DNA from: Mesotaenium endlicherianum
Taxonomy: Eukaryota; Streptophyta; Zygnematophyceae; Zygnematales; Mesotaeniaceae
DNA length: 64,000 nucleotides
NCBI GenBank assembly: GCA_009602735.1
Contig: WELA01012797.1
Span: 123,871-187,870, forward strand
Direction of reading: 5' to 3'
Positions 47,482-57,545 of the stretch are shown here, one piece after another (position 1 is the stretch's first letter; each line of letters opens with the position of its first letter). The notes below the pieces were generated by a model. That model saw nothing but the letters and a program-made list of their open reading frames with translations. It was not told the DNA's origin and made no database searches. A program made the translations under genes and the position numbers.

Positions 47482-48356
47482 ATGAAAGAGGCAGACAAAG
47501 AGAAAAAGAAAGAAAAAGGTGGCTCTGGTAACCGCAAGGGTAACCAGAAGTATGAAGCCATGCGCGTAGAAATCGCTGAGTTGAAAGCGCAATTTGCAAA
47601 ACTAAACGCGCCCAATGTCTATTATGATGCAGATATTGCAGAAAAGATCGACTGCAAAGGCGAGAAGCGACTGCATGAAAAGGCTGTGGATGCAACGGCG
47701 GCCAAGCAAGCAGATCACAACCGTCTGGTGCCAAGAAATGCTGGGAAGCTTCCTCAGACTTTTCGGATCACTCTGGATGAAAATAAGATCTCGCAGCTAC
47801 GACAAACCAGGCCCGGGTCGCGCAAGGCATTTAGTTTTTCGCTGGAGAAGCTGAAGGCCCTGGTGGAACACCGGATCCAGCATGCTCCTTTGCTTTCTCT
47901 CGCTGATTTGCATACCACTTACCCATTCACGGTTGAAGAGGCCGGACATCGGCTGGATATAGCTGAGGAAGGTGCAAATAGCGCCTCATTGCCCACCAAT
48001 TTTAGCACCGTGAGAGTGCAAAATAAGGATGGTGCATTGATCTTCAATAATTGGGCAGCTCCCAACATTCTGTTGGTTACCGGCGCACAGCTAGTCATTT
48101 TGGGAAAACGAGCTGTGAAAGCTCTAGGATTGACTGCAAGGGACCTGAAAGAGAGTCCTTTTCAGCTGAGAATTGCCTCAGGACAAGTCTCAAAGTCTTG
48201 TGGGATTACCTGCAAGCCTGTGAAATAAATCAAGGGAAACCTGAAGAGGCGGCACTATTCATGGAGTGCACAGTGACGGAAGCTGAGAACTATGACGTTC
48301 TCTTGGTAACAGAAGCACTGATTCCCTTGGGTATGGTCATTGATCTGCGAATATAG
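47482..48356 (+). pseudogene. G3 aspartic protease, active-site Asp replaced
   Basis: Lys-rich start, then at residues 195-215 NILLVTGAQLVILGKRAV, followed by ALGLTARDLKESPFQLRI. In retropepsins the motif is D-T/S-G-A; here the codon at 48076-48078 is GTT (Val), so catalysis is lost. A frameshift at about 48228 leads into the C-terminal ECTVTEAENYDVLLVTEALI, the second conserved strand, ending in TAG at 48354-48356. Confidence 0.75.
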
Positions 48357-48473
48357 AGGGTGACTTACCAGTCAACAGATAGGCAGCCGGCAAGAGAAAT
48401 TCCTGTGAAGATGGTTTGCATAGGAGAAGCAAACTACGGACTGCTAGACTGCTACGTCAATGATAGGTAACCA

Positions 48474-49230
48474 GAAGCCAGCGACAACCTCATGAAGCAA
48501 GAAGAGGAACCATTTTCCCAAGCTGGAAACAGGAGGGGATTCAGTGATCCACGAGCACAACACTGGGGATGGATGGTGAAAATCATCAGCATGCTGCGGG
48601 AACGTCAGCACTATTACCCACCTGTGTTTGTGATTGAGAACGTAAATCCAAGAATGGATTACAAGCAGATGAAGCCGGGAGAACCATGGCTGGTTTTCGA
48701 CTCCACTTTGGGCCATCATGTGCTAATCAACGACGCCAAGCACGGAGGATTATCCCATAGGGCCAGGATATTTTGGACCAACGGCATGTCTATCAAGGTT
48801 CTGAGAGAAATGGAGGACATTACACGGCGATCACCAACGGCATTGACAGTGGAAAAGGCACTGGTACTGCATACCAGACCAGTGACCTGGAGGGATTCCT
48901 ATCCACAGTGTGTCATCAACGAACCAGGCCAGCCAAAGAGTGGTACTGCCAACCTTCACAGCATATCCTGGATCCCGAGCTTTTAGAGGAGGTGGACCAG
49001 GAATGGTCAAAGACATATATAAAAGAGACGCCGTGTGGAGAGAGCCCACCGCGGTGGAAAAGGGCAAATGCCTTGGAATTTTCGACACTATAGCTCGGCA
49101 TATAGCCGATGCTGTAGGATCAGATGAAGCTGCAAAGATTTTTGGCAACATGATGGGGCAGCACTCTATGACTTGGTTGGTGGAAACAATCATGACATGC
49201 CAACAGTTAACCTTCACTGACAAGCCTATG
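48474..49230 (+). pseudogene. C5 DNA methyltransferase domain inside G3, N-terminus and PCQ lost
   Basis: Downstream of the protease, frame +3 gives PFSQAGNRRGFSDPRAQ (the segment that directly follows catalytic PCQ in motif IV), VFVIENVNP (motif VI, ENV at 48642-48650) and GLSHRARIFWTNGM (motif VIII, like the AHRARYFW of DNMT3). After a frameshift between 48950 and 49010, frame +1 gives WREPTAVEKGKCLGI (motif IX, 49036) and FGNMMGQHSMTWLVETI (motif X, 49141). Motif I and the SAM-binding N-terminus are absent. Where PCQ is expected the sequence reads Glu-Glu-Glu, so the junction is a deletion. The fold order is that of a genuine C5 methyltransferase, but the copy cannot be catalytic. Subtype is open, as the features mix DNMT3-like and Dcm-like traits. 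Confidence 0.82.
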
Positions 49231-51456
49231 CCAAGACCAAGACCAGTGACAATTGGGATCAATGTGGTGCCAACATTTGATCAGAGGGCTATCAGAACGG
49301 CACATCAGCAACAAGAAGAATACTGGGTGCAAAGAGACGCAGCGGAAGCCGCTGTAGACAGAGCATTCAGGGGAGATAGGGTGGCAGAACTGATGAGATG
49401 TCAGGATCTATTGGACCGGATTGATAAACGGACCAATGAATTACAAGCACCTCTGGAAAGAGAGGATACACCCATGAGGGATCAGGCGCCTAAGCAAGCA
49501 GCACCGCTACCAGGAGTGGAAGCCGATACGCATGGCACCCCATCATCTGTGAGAAATGCCACTCACAGCCAGATTTTTGGGAGCTCACCTCCCGGAGCAA
49601 CGACATCAATACGTGAAAAGACCCCAGAAGAGGCCAGGTCAGGGTATGATACCCACCTCAGCCCAAGAGCAGCTGGACGCGAAGACTATTGGCAGGAAAG
49701 CTCAAGTAGCTGGGAAGCCAACCAAAAGTGTCAATTGTCTTCACCAGAGCAAGCGTCGTTACAAGACATGTCAGAAGAATGTAAGAAGAAGGCTCCTGAG
49801 CCTACAACCAAAAATACTGGATACTGCCTAAACCAAGTACTAAGGCAAGAACGCCAGTGCAATCTTGGTGAATGGGCCGAAGAGAGTAGCCAGAACTCAG
49901 GAGATTCTCGAGGGTCTGCAAAGACCATATGTCTCGAAGTGATATTCGAAGAACGCCAGGAAGAGTTGGACAAGAAACTGTCTACAACACCTGCCTTGAT
50001 GAGCCCAGAGCCGCAGGCTAAGGGGCAACAACAGGGTTCAGCCAGTCAAACAGCTAAATCCATTGCAAGGCAAATCATGGAGCAACTGCTGGACGCAGAC
50101 GCTCGACAACACAAGGAAAGAGAAGTGGCTAAGGCGGCAAGCGCTCTGCAATCAACCATCGTCAACTTCGCAAAGCTCAACACAGATAATGAAGAACAAT
50201 CGCCACCACCCAGAGCGGAGAAAGCAGTTGAAGATGAGGCAGAGATGCCAAACCTTCCAGTGTTTGACCTGCCGTCAGTCACCAATGAAGAGGAGATTCA
50301 TTCAGCAATTCCACGTTTTCCAACCCCAAAGCTGGACCTATTGGAGCTGCAAGAACTCAGAACAAATGATTGGGTGAACGACCAATTGCTGATGGAAGGA
50401 CCCAGCCTAGCCGATCTTTACAACAATCTACGGTCGCCTACATCCAGCACTCCAACCGCCAGTTTTCCAGCACCGGAAGCTACCCCACATCAGCTACAAC
50501 AGTCGCAGGAAGTGGCTGCCTGCACCGCTAAGGTGGAACCAACACAAGGAAATCCTCACGGTCGCGCAAGCAGACCAAGAAAGGTGGCCCGGGAAGAGAA
50601 TGCACCTTTCAGGCGGATTCTGATGCGTTATTTCAAGTACAGGGGAACAGCTCAGAGAGAAGAGGTTTCGAAAGGAACCACGGCTCCTCCTGCGCAACCT
50701 ATCCTAGAGATTATGCAGAGAGAGGGAGAGGATGGCTTAAATCGCAAAGCCATGACATTGGGTATTCACATTCCCATGGTGCGCCCCTCATCCACTGCAA
50801 CGTGGGAGAAGGACAATTCAGCTCCTAGGACACCTGCAGTGTCTGAAAGGGAATTGGTAAAGCTGAGAAGCACCATAAGCCGCTTGAGAGCAGAAAATGC
50901 TGTATACGCACAACTAGCTGCGGCTCAAGGATCGCAGACTATGACACAAACATGGACGGTTACGGCACCAGCCAGGGAGGAGTTTGGCACAACCGTTGCG
51001 CGCATAGCTAATATTGAGCGCGAATGGGGTTGGACAATCAACCCTAGAGCAGATCCAGCAGGGTGGCCTTTGCCAAACCCACCCCCACCACGTGAAGAAG
51101 GAGGAACGGGGACCAGCTGGACTGCGGTTGATGAAGAAAGATTCTTGAGGCAGCCCATCCGGAGGCATCTAACCTACACCACGCAACCAGAAAGGCGCGA
51201 CGATTTATTGGGAAAGGTAAGAGGCCTAAGAAGCAGGCCACCGAGCCTGAGACAGCGAAAGAGCAAGCTGCAAAGCCTGCCACTCCACCGCCTAACAATC
51301 AGGCAGAAAAGCCTGAAGGCCAGGATGAGGGCGGAAAGTCCCCCCCTGGACCCAACGAGTAGCAACTACTGGGTGCCTGTGTTGGGGAAAAGCAGCCAGC
51401 GACTGAGGTTTTCACCAATGGAAACATGGTCTCAGCCCAATAGAGAGCACAAGTAG
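48910..51456 (+). CDS. Long hydrophilic ORF joining methyltransferase C-terminus to reverse transcriptase
   Basis: 848 codons open. The first 110 or so are the methyltransferase end (see previous entry). The rest is low in hydrophobic residues and rich in Glu, Gln, Pro and Ser, with predicted coiled-coil-like segments (EREVAKAASALQSTIVNFAK, ELVKLRSTISRLRAENAVYA). No enzymatic motif was recognised. Gypsy elements normally go from protease to RT within tens of residues, so about 700 residues of linker are unusual. It could be a scaffold or chromatin-interacting region, or captured sequence. The frame has no stop, unlike the flanking domains. Confidence 0.6.
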   Translation: MSSTNQASQRVVLPTFTAYPGSRAFRGGGPGMVKDIYKRDAVWREPTAVEKGKCLGIFDTIARHIADAVGSDEAAKIFGNMMGQHSMTWLVETIMTCQQLTFTDKPMPRPRPVTIGINVVPTFDQRAIRTAHQQQEEYWVQRDAAEAAVDRAFRGDRVAELMRCQDLLDRIDKRTNELQAPLEREDTPMRDQAPKQAAPLPGVEADTHGTPSSVRNATHSQIFGSSPPGATTSIREKTPEEARSGYDTHLSPRAAGREDYWQESSSSWEANQKCQLSSPEQASLQDMSEECKKKAPEPTTKNTGYCLNQVLRQERQCNLGEWAEESSQNSGDSRGSAKTICLEVIFEERQEELDKKLSTTPALMSPEPQAKGQQQGSASQTAKSIARQIMEQLLDADARQHKEREVAKAASALQSTIVNFAKLNTDNEEQSPPPRAEKAVEDEAEMPNLPVFDLPSVTNEEEIHSAIPRFPTPKLDLLELQELRTNDWVNDQLLMEGPSLADLYNNLRSPTSSTPTASFPAPEATPHQLQQSQEVAACTAKVEPTQGNPHGRASRPRKVAREENAPFRRILMRYFKYRGTAQREEVSKGTTAPPAQPILEIMQREGEDGLNRKAMTLGIHIPMVRPSSTATWEKDNSAPRTPAVSERELVKLRSTISRLRAENAVYAQLAAAQGSQTMTQTWTVTAPAREEFGTTVARIANIEREWGWTINPRADPAGWPLPNPPPPREEGGTGTSWTAVDEERFLRQPIRRHLTYTTQPERRDDLLGKVRGLRSRPPSLRQRKSKLQSLPLHRLTIRQKSLKARMRAESPPLDPTSSNYWVPVLGKSSQRLRFSPMETWSQPNREHK

Positions 51457-51482
51457 CAAGGCTGCTGAAGAAGCACCGCAAG

Positions 51483-52718
51483 GTGTTTGCTTATACCGAG
51501 GAGGAGATTGATAGAACCACTACCAGTGTGTGTGACATCACACTAACTACTGATAACCCAGTCAGACTTGGGCCGCATAAGCTAAGTCAGACCAAATGGG
51601 ACTGTGTGGAGAAAACTTGCCAGGAGCTGCACAAGCTCGGCATGATCGAGAAATCAACCTCCATACATGGAGCTCCCACGGTAGTAGTTGCCAAGAAGGA
51701 CGAGGATGGCAATTATACAGCCACTCGTATGTGTGGAGACTACAGACGACTGAATCTTCACACGGAGCCAGACAGCTATGTGATGCCTACACCAGAGCGG
51801 ATCTTTGCGATTGCTACCACCGGGAAGGTGTTCAACATCATCGATCTACGCCAAGGCGTTAACCAGATACCTGTGAAAACAGAACATCGAGGTAAGACCG
51901 CTTTCTGGGCCCAAAGGGAACTTTGGCAATCGACGGTAATGCCGTTTGGGCTGAAAAATGCCCCAGCCATCTTTCAGAGGACTATGGATAAAGTGCTGGA
52001 AGGGCTGGATTTTGCAAAATCATACATTGATAACGTAGTGGTGTTATGCAAGTCCTTAGAGGAGCACCTCAAGCACTTGGAACAAGTGTTCCAGCGCCTA
52101 GAGAAATTCCAGATGACGCTGCACCCTGGAAAGTGCAGATTCTTTGAGGCACATGTGCCTTACTTAGGACATGAGATTGGGAACAATGCTATGTCCCCTC
52201 AGGCTGTAAAGACTGAAGCCATTTACAAAATACCTGCACCAGCGAATGTGACTAAGGTGAAAGCTCTGTTAGGGCTAAGCGGATATTATCCTAGATTTGT
52301 GAAGGATTATAGCAAATTTGCTAAACCCTTGACAAAACTCCTAAAAAAGTACGTACCTTTTGTGTGGACGGAAGCCCAAGAGAAGGCCATGAACGAGCTC
52401 AAGGAGCGGCTGGTAACAGCACCAGTCTTGCGAACACCTGACTACACCAAGCCATTCAATCTACACACCGACTGAAGTTGTGTGGGAATTGGCGCAGTAC
52501 TCACTCAGGCCAAAAGTCCTAGAGAGGAGTACGTCATTGCCTATGCCTCGCGCTCAAACAACCGAGCGGAGAGCAACTACTCATCCTACAAGGAGAGCTG
52601 CTGGCAGTGGTTTGGGCTCTTGCACATTTTAGACATATCTACGGGGAAGACTCTTTACGCTGATCGCAGATCACTCGCCATTATTCTGGCTGATGAAGAA
52701 TGGAGACCTCACTGGTAA
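51483..52718 (+). pseudogene. G3 reverse transcriptase and RNase H, YIDD changed to YIDN
   Basis: RT blocks: KLGMIEKSTSIHGAPTVVVA, TRMCGDYRRLN, VFNIIDLRQGVNQIPV, VMPFGLKNAPAIFQRTMD. The catalytic site reads SYIDNVVVL: AAC at 52032-52034 replaces the second Asp codon, which abolishes polymerase activity. LGLSGYYPRFVKDYSKFAKPL closes the connection domain. RNase H begins FNLHTD, followed by TGA at 52473-52475 where Trp is expected, then SCVGIGAVLTQ and TLYADRRSL. A frameshift near 52695 continues in the next segment. Confidence 0.85.
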
Positions 52719-52719
52719 A

Positions 52720-54406
52720 TTGGCTCGTTGGGCTCTCAAGCTCCGAAAGTACCAGATGACGGTGATACACCGAGCAGGTATACTCAACAACGACGCCGAT
52801 GGACTCAGCAGGAACCCCGACCCATCCGCAGACGACAGAACAGGAGCTCGAGAAGACGAAGATCCGAGCAACCCAGCAGAATTAGCCGCCTGCCTGGCCG
52901 AAATGGCTAGAATGGTAACATCAGGAGAAGCTGAGCCTCTACCTCTGTTCAGTCCAGAGATTTGGAAAGATCAAGCCACTATGCAGTGGTTGAAGACGGG
53001 AATTCATATAGAAGGATTATCAGCGAAAGAAAAGGACCAGGTGGGCCATCGAGCTAAAACGTTTTGCTGGAAACGCACTAACCTCTTCAAGATTGAAGAA
53101 ACTGGTCAAGAGAAGTTAGTGCTAGAACCCACCAAAAGACGAGCTCTGGTGCGAGAAATGCATGAGAATACTGGACACTATGGTGTCAAGAAGACATACA
53201 GTCTTCTGGAGCTGTCTTACTGGTGGAGGGGCATGAAGCAGCAATGTGAGGATGTGATCAAGGCTTGTAAAAGCTGCGATCGCGTCAAGGCTGGTTTTAC
53301 GCAGCAACACCCACACCTGCAACCTCTGCCAATCATGGGCCTTGGATACCGGTGGAGCTGCGATCTCGCAGGTGAGCTATCGCTGTCCAAGCGAGGTAAC
53401 AAGTACATTATGGTTGTGATTGAGCATTTCATTAAGTGGATAGAGGTGGTGCCAAAGCTTGGGGACCGCGGAAGCGCTCCTCAATGGTGTGATTGTACGT
53501 CATGGAGCCCCAGCAGAAGTGCTGACAGACCAAGGGTCTGAGTTCCAAGGATCTTTTCAGAAACTCCTCGACAAATGCTTCATTGACCATCGCACTACGT
53601 CTAGAGACCACTCACAAGCAGATCATCTGGCAGAACGGATGGTGCAAACCATTAAGTCTGCTTTGCGCAAATTTTGCCTTGAGCATGATAAGCGTGATTG
53701 GGATCTGGCCCTGCCATGGCTGGTTATGGGTTACAGATTTAGCAAGCAAGCTGCTTTGGCAAATTATTCGCCTTATCAGATTCTGTTTGGAAGAAGTCCA
53801 CTTGTGCCCAGCAGCATCAAGCAGGAGATTGAGCAGGTGAAAGACCTGGACAACCCTGATGAATTGCTAAAGGTCATGTTGCGCCGCAAGGTGTTATTTG
53901 AGCGCATGATGCCTGTTGCCCTGGACAATTTGAAAATTGCACAAAAAAGAGACACGCAGCGTTACGCTAGGACGCGAGATGGAAGCTACCGCCTGCAAAT
54001 GACGCAGATTCAGGAAGGAGACTTCGTCTACCGCAAGCGCCAGACGAAGACCACCATTGACACCAGTTCAGGTTCAGTGATCTTACGCGTGAAACATGCG
54101 TTCGACAATGGTGTGTTGGAACTGGAAGGTTCTGATGGTAAGACCATGAGAGATCACGTGCAGAACTGTTCGTTGTGCCATTTGCCAAATATCGATCCTA
54201 CGGTTGAGACTGTGCCCGGGGAATTGGTGCCAGCCACGCCTTGTGCCAGCTGCAAAGTGCTGGATGATCAAGAAGCAATGGTAACTTGCGATAAGTGTGG
54301 TGCCCGTTGGCACACCTTCTGCATTGGTGAAGAAGAGATTATGGCAGGTTGGTGGGAATGTCCTGACTGCCTTCCCAAAACCCCCATCCACCGGGCCAGG
54401 AAATAG
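52720..54406 (+). pseudogene. G3 RNase H end, integrase and C-terminal PHD finger
   Basis: KYQMTVIHRAG and NNDADGLSRNP close RNase H. Integrase zinc-binding: HENTGHYGVKKTYSLLELSY and CKSCDRVKAG. Core: WSCDLAGELS (first Asp), frameshift near 53460, VLTDQGSEFQG (second Asp), HLAERMVQTIK (Glu), so the D,D,E residues survive. A GPY-like region (EGDFVYRKRQTKTTID, VLELEGSDGKTM) follows. At 54242-54370 is a C4HC3 PHD finger: CASCKVL, CDKCGARWHTFC and WWECPDC, all eight metal ligands present. PHD fingers read histone H3 tails; chromoviruses have a chromodomain at this place. Stop TAG at 54404-54406. Confidence 0.88.
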
Positions 54407-54440
54407 AAGCTATCAGCAGAAAGGCAGGGACGCCTCAGCT

Positions 54441-54452
54441 GAAAGGGAGGGG
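54441..54452 (+). other. G3 polypurine tract
   Basis: gaaagggagggg directly before TGTAAGGG, 35 bp after the integrase stop. Confidence 0.75.
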
Positions 54453-55262
54453 TGTAAGGGAAACTGAAGATTAGCTATCTCTTTGAAAATTTCTGCTAAG
54501 TGTTGAATGAGGAACTGGTTGAACATGGGAAGCACTGAGTGTGGGATGCCTCACCGCATGATGCAAGTGCAGGAAGACCAGGAATGGGTCAAACCCCAAC
54601 CAGTCTGTTAGCGACACACGTGCAAGGGACGATCAACCCGGTTGATTCCCACGTGCAGCGACGCACCGACACGTCAACCAAGTCGAAGGCACACGTGCTG
54701 AGAAGCCACGCACGTGCCAGGGGTCCGACGCTGTTAGGCACGACAGCTGTCGCAACTACTATCCATTTGACGATGCTGCACGCGCAACGCAAGTCACGGC
54801 CGCCCAGGTACGGGAAGTCAGCATTGACTCACCGACTAGAGGACCGAGTTATCTCAGTCAGCGGTCATGTTGAAGTCGTTATCACTGTCAAAGTGGTCAC
54901 GACACGTCAAACCCACATCCAAGACTGGATGGGGATTTGGACAGAGTAGTCAGTCGAAAGGCTAAGGGCATGGAACCAGTAATGAGCCAGCCCAGCGAGT
55001 GCCAAGAAAGGTACTGATCAATCGGCTATCCAACCCAAGTACAGCAGGGATGTTGCAAAGGGCGTTGTGTGCCGCCTCGGCTAGGCCCTCAGATGACTGG
55101 TCACGGCTTGAGCGTTCATCCGAAATGCTGCCAGCCAGCCACATAGGCGTGATTGTCAGCTGGAAGGCCAAGCGGTCACGCGCAACAATCCCAATGCATG
55201 CATGCATGCTGAATGACAACTTCTAAGCTGTGTGAGAGCTGCTGGGTAAGGACGGCATGCAA
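54453..55262 (+). repeat. G3 3' LTR, 3'-truncated
   Basis: Starts TGTAAGGGAAACTG. Bases 54748-55262 repeat the 5' copy, and homology stops at gacggcatgcaa. Confidence 0.8.
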
Positions 55263-55472
55263 AAGTGGAAAAAGAGGCGAGCACTTGGAACTCTCATGGT
55301 TGACATCCCCGCCTGACCGAAAACGACGGGAGTCAGGGCAGTGTGCGGATGTCTTCCATAATTAAGGAAAAACGGAGTTTTGTTAGCACTTTCCTGATAA
55401 GCATTATTTAATGCAAACTTTGCAACTGAAAGGAGGGTGTCTCAGTTGTCTTAGCGAGGATTCACATAATGC

Positions 55473-56785
55473 TTAAGGAATTGTTGCAGAACGCGGTTCA
55501 TTCGTTTTGTTGGGCTTATGGGTGTGAGAATGGAAGCTAGTGGACATCTTAAGTGTCGTGTCGAAGTACGAGCAAACATCCTGAAAGAAGTTGCTTGTAA
55601 ATCTAGTGGCATGATCACTTATGGTCTCGTTCGGCATGCCAGGCAACTTGAACACGTGATCAATAAAGAGACGAGCAATCTGGATTGCATCAAGTGATGG
55701 TTTAGCGGCCACCGAAGTCCACCACCTTAGTGAAACGATCCACGATCGCCAACACCCCATTGTGTGCTATATCGATGGTAGGCAATTCCACGACAATGTC
55801 GAGGCTCATGCTTTCCCGATGAGCACATCCAAGTTCCAATGGTTGCAGCTTCCCATTCGACAACGTATTGCTCGGTGTATTCCTCTGACATATTGCGCAG
55901 TTGGTGTTGTACTCGGCAACACCAACCTTGAGAGACGGCCAAATGTGCTCTCGACGCAAAAAGTGTGTGGTTTTGGTAATTCCATTATGACCCAAGTAAG
56001 GAGAGTCATGCGCTTCGCGTAGTAGCACACATCTTACTTGGCCTTCTGGGATCACAATGCGCCAATTGTGTCACCAAAAATCGTCCTCGAACGTATAGTT
56101 TGAGTGTCCTTTCCTTTTGTCCATACTAACCATCGTTACGGCTGCACCCTTCAAGCCAGTACCCTAGGAATCTAGGAAAAACGGATCTTTGAGATAGCCC
56201 TTGCTGAAATAGTTGATGCAGGTCAAGTGATTCAGAGGTATGCACGCTATCCAAATCGGGTTGGCCCGCGTCACGAGGCCGGTCGTCGGCAGACGTCTGG
56301 GGGGGTACAGCAGAATCAAGAGTGGCCGCCCTTGAAACTTGACCATGTTGTTCTTGCAAACTCGCAACAGTCCCCATCCTCAAGCGGAGATGGGAAATTC
56401 GACTTAGAGGGTCCGCAACATGGTTGCGACCAAGGCGATCCCGCTCAGTTAAAGCGGAACCGTTGCAAGAAATCAAACCGTCTCGTCTGCCGCCTCGATA
56501 GCGTTGGCTTCTTAATCTTGGAATAAGGTATTTGAGCAGTGATTCGTAACCAGTGTCAAACCCTTGTAGCCTTCCAAATAACCTCGCCAAATGTTCTAAA
56601 GCGTATAGAACTTCGTGAGTGAGGCAGTTGTTAGCTTTCGACTCTTGATATCGATAGGCGTGCCTGCTTGCAGCAGGTGGGAGGAGTGTAACGATCCGTC
56701 GCGTGGCCAGATGCGACACGTGCGACACCTCGCGTAGAGCGATAGAATTGTCGGTTTGAATTGTATAAGTACAATTGGCGCGCAA
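55473..56785 (-). pseudogene. Ty3/gypsy remnant G4: RNase H end and integrase
   Basis: Minus strand. GRNHVADPLSRISH (RNase H end, near 56420); then after frame changes IPEGQVRCVLLREAHDSPYL, GHNGITKTTHF and NTNCAICQRN (integrase zinc finger); SLDIVVELPTIDIAHNGVLA (core, first Asp region); AIQIARLFIDHVFKLPGMPN; and SDHATRFTSNFF (second catalytic region, degraded). Several stops. Same family as G2 at 31200. No LTRs seen. Confidence 0.8.
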
Positions 56786-56819
56786 TCAAAGTACCTCGAG
56801 TTACCTTTCCGTTTGTATT

Positions 56820-57066
56820 GCTTCAGTTCGCTGTTGCCGAGTACGGCAGCAAGCTGATTGTCAAAGAATGTGTCAGCAAGCTGACACAAGTCAACAGGCT
56901 GACCTAATGGACTTCAGCTTGCTACTCTCGGCTGAGTCATTTAACTAAGTATCCAGCAGACTTAAATTTTTCAAATTAAATATTAACTAAAGTTCACCAG
57001 GCTGAATTTATTTAACTATTATACCTAGATGAATCTTATATATAACCAATATACTGATTCATTACA
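56820..57066 (-). repeat. GAATC-family LTR, partial
   Basis: tgccgagtacggcagcaagctgattgtcaaagaatgtgtcagcaagctgac...ctgattcattaca matches the terminal 250 bp of the LTRs at 58658 and 62956. It ends exactly where hAT homology begins. Confidence 0.8.
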
Positions 57067-57295
57067 GCGGTAAGGAACAGTGTTGCATTGGCCAATTTCA
57101 ACTCCAGCTGCCCATCTTCGCGATAGAGGGATAGTGGTTTGTGATGGTTTTTGATGAACTTTGCACATCTCCGTGCTTGACCCACAGTGTCTTGTACCAA
57201 ATCAGCCTTCATAATGGCTTCTAACATAAGATCCAACCCATGTGCCGCACATGCCGTCCACGTGATGTGTCGGTACTTTTTGTCAATATCTTTTC
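57067..57295 (-). pseudogene. hAT transposase exon, interrupted by an LTR
   Basis: After an acceptor (TGTACTGCAG) the minus strand reads GKDIDKKYRHITWTACAAHG, LDLMLEAIMKADLV, FIKNHHKPLSLYRE. This is the DUF659 CAAH region followed by the FIxxHHxxLxL segment of plant hAT transposases. It ends within LANATLF at the LTR border. It is a different lineage from the transposase at 1-1931 (CAAHGLDLML versus CAAHILNLLL). Confidence 0.8.
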
Positions 57296-57545
57296 CTGCA
57301 GTACAAAGACACATGTTGAGTGTAAGTTAGCAATAGTCTAGGGTTAGCGACTAAGCAGTTAATAGCATAAAATACTCAACAATAACAAGACTAGCAATAT
57401 GAAGCTGAGCAGGATCATGTGCAGCAGTAATAGCGATCCTAAGCTTCGTATACGGACAATGTAAATCAAAGTGAGCGCAATATCGACAACAGTAATATAC
57501 ATAGTGAAATTGTTCGCGGCTCTGACAGGCAGCATACAGCAACAA
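57296..57545 (-). other. Probable hAT intron
   Basis: Non-coding. It contains caatatcgacaacagtaata at 57477, which recurs in near-identical form at 58536, beyond the dispersed repeat. Confidence 0.4.

Larger units (their letters stand above)
44583..55262 (+). mobile_element. Ty3/gypsy element G3 with an internal C5 methyltransferase and integrase PHD finger; inactive copy
   Basis: Direct repeats 44583-45092 and 54748-55262 (about 97 percent alike by eye) show the LTR pair. The true LTR start is at 54453, after the purine tract gaaagggagggg, so the 5' LTR lacks its first 295 bp or so and the 3' LTR lacks its end. Order inside: gag, protease, C5 methyltransferase, long hydrophilic region, reverse transcriptase, RNase H, integrase, PHD finger. 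About 10.7 kb remain; the intact element would be larger. The copy has lost key residues in protease and RT and has several frameshifts. Methyltransferase capture by charophyte gypsy elements is published; this copy agrees with that and adds a PHD finger. Confidence 0.88.
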
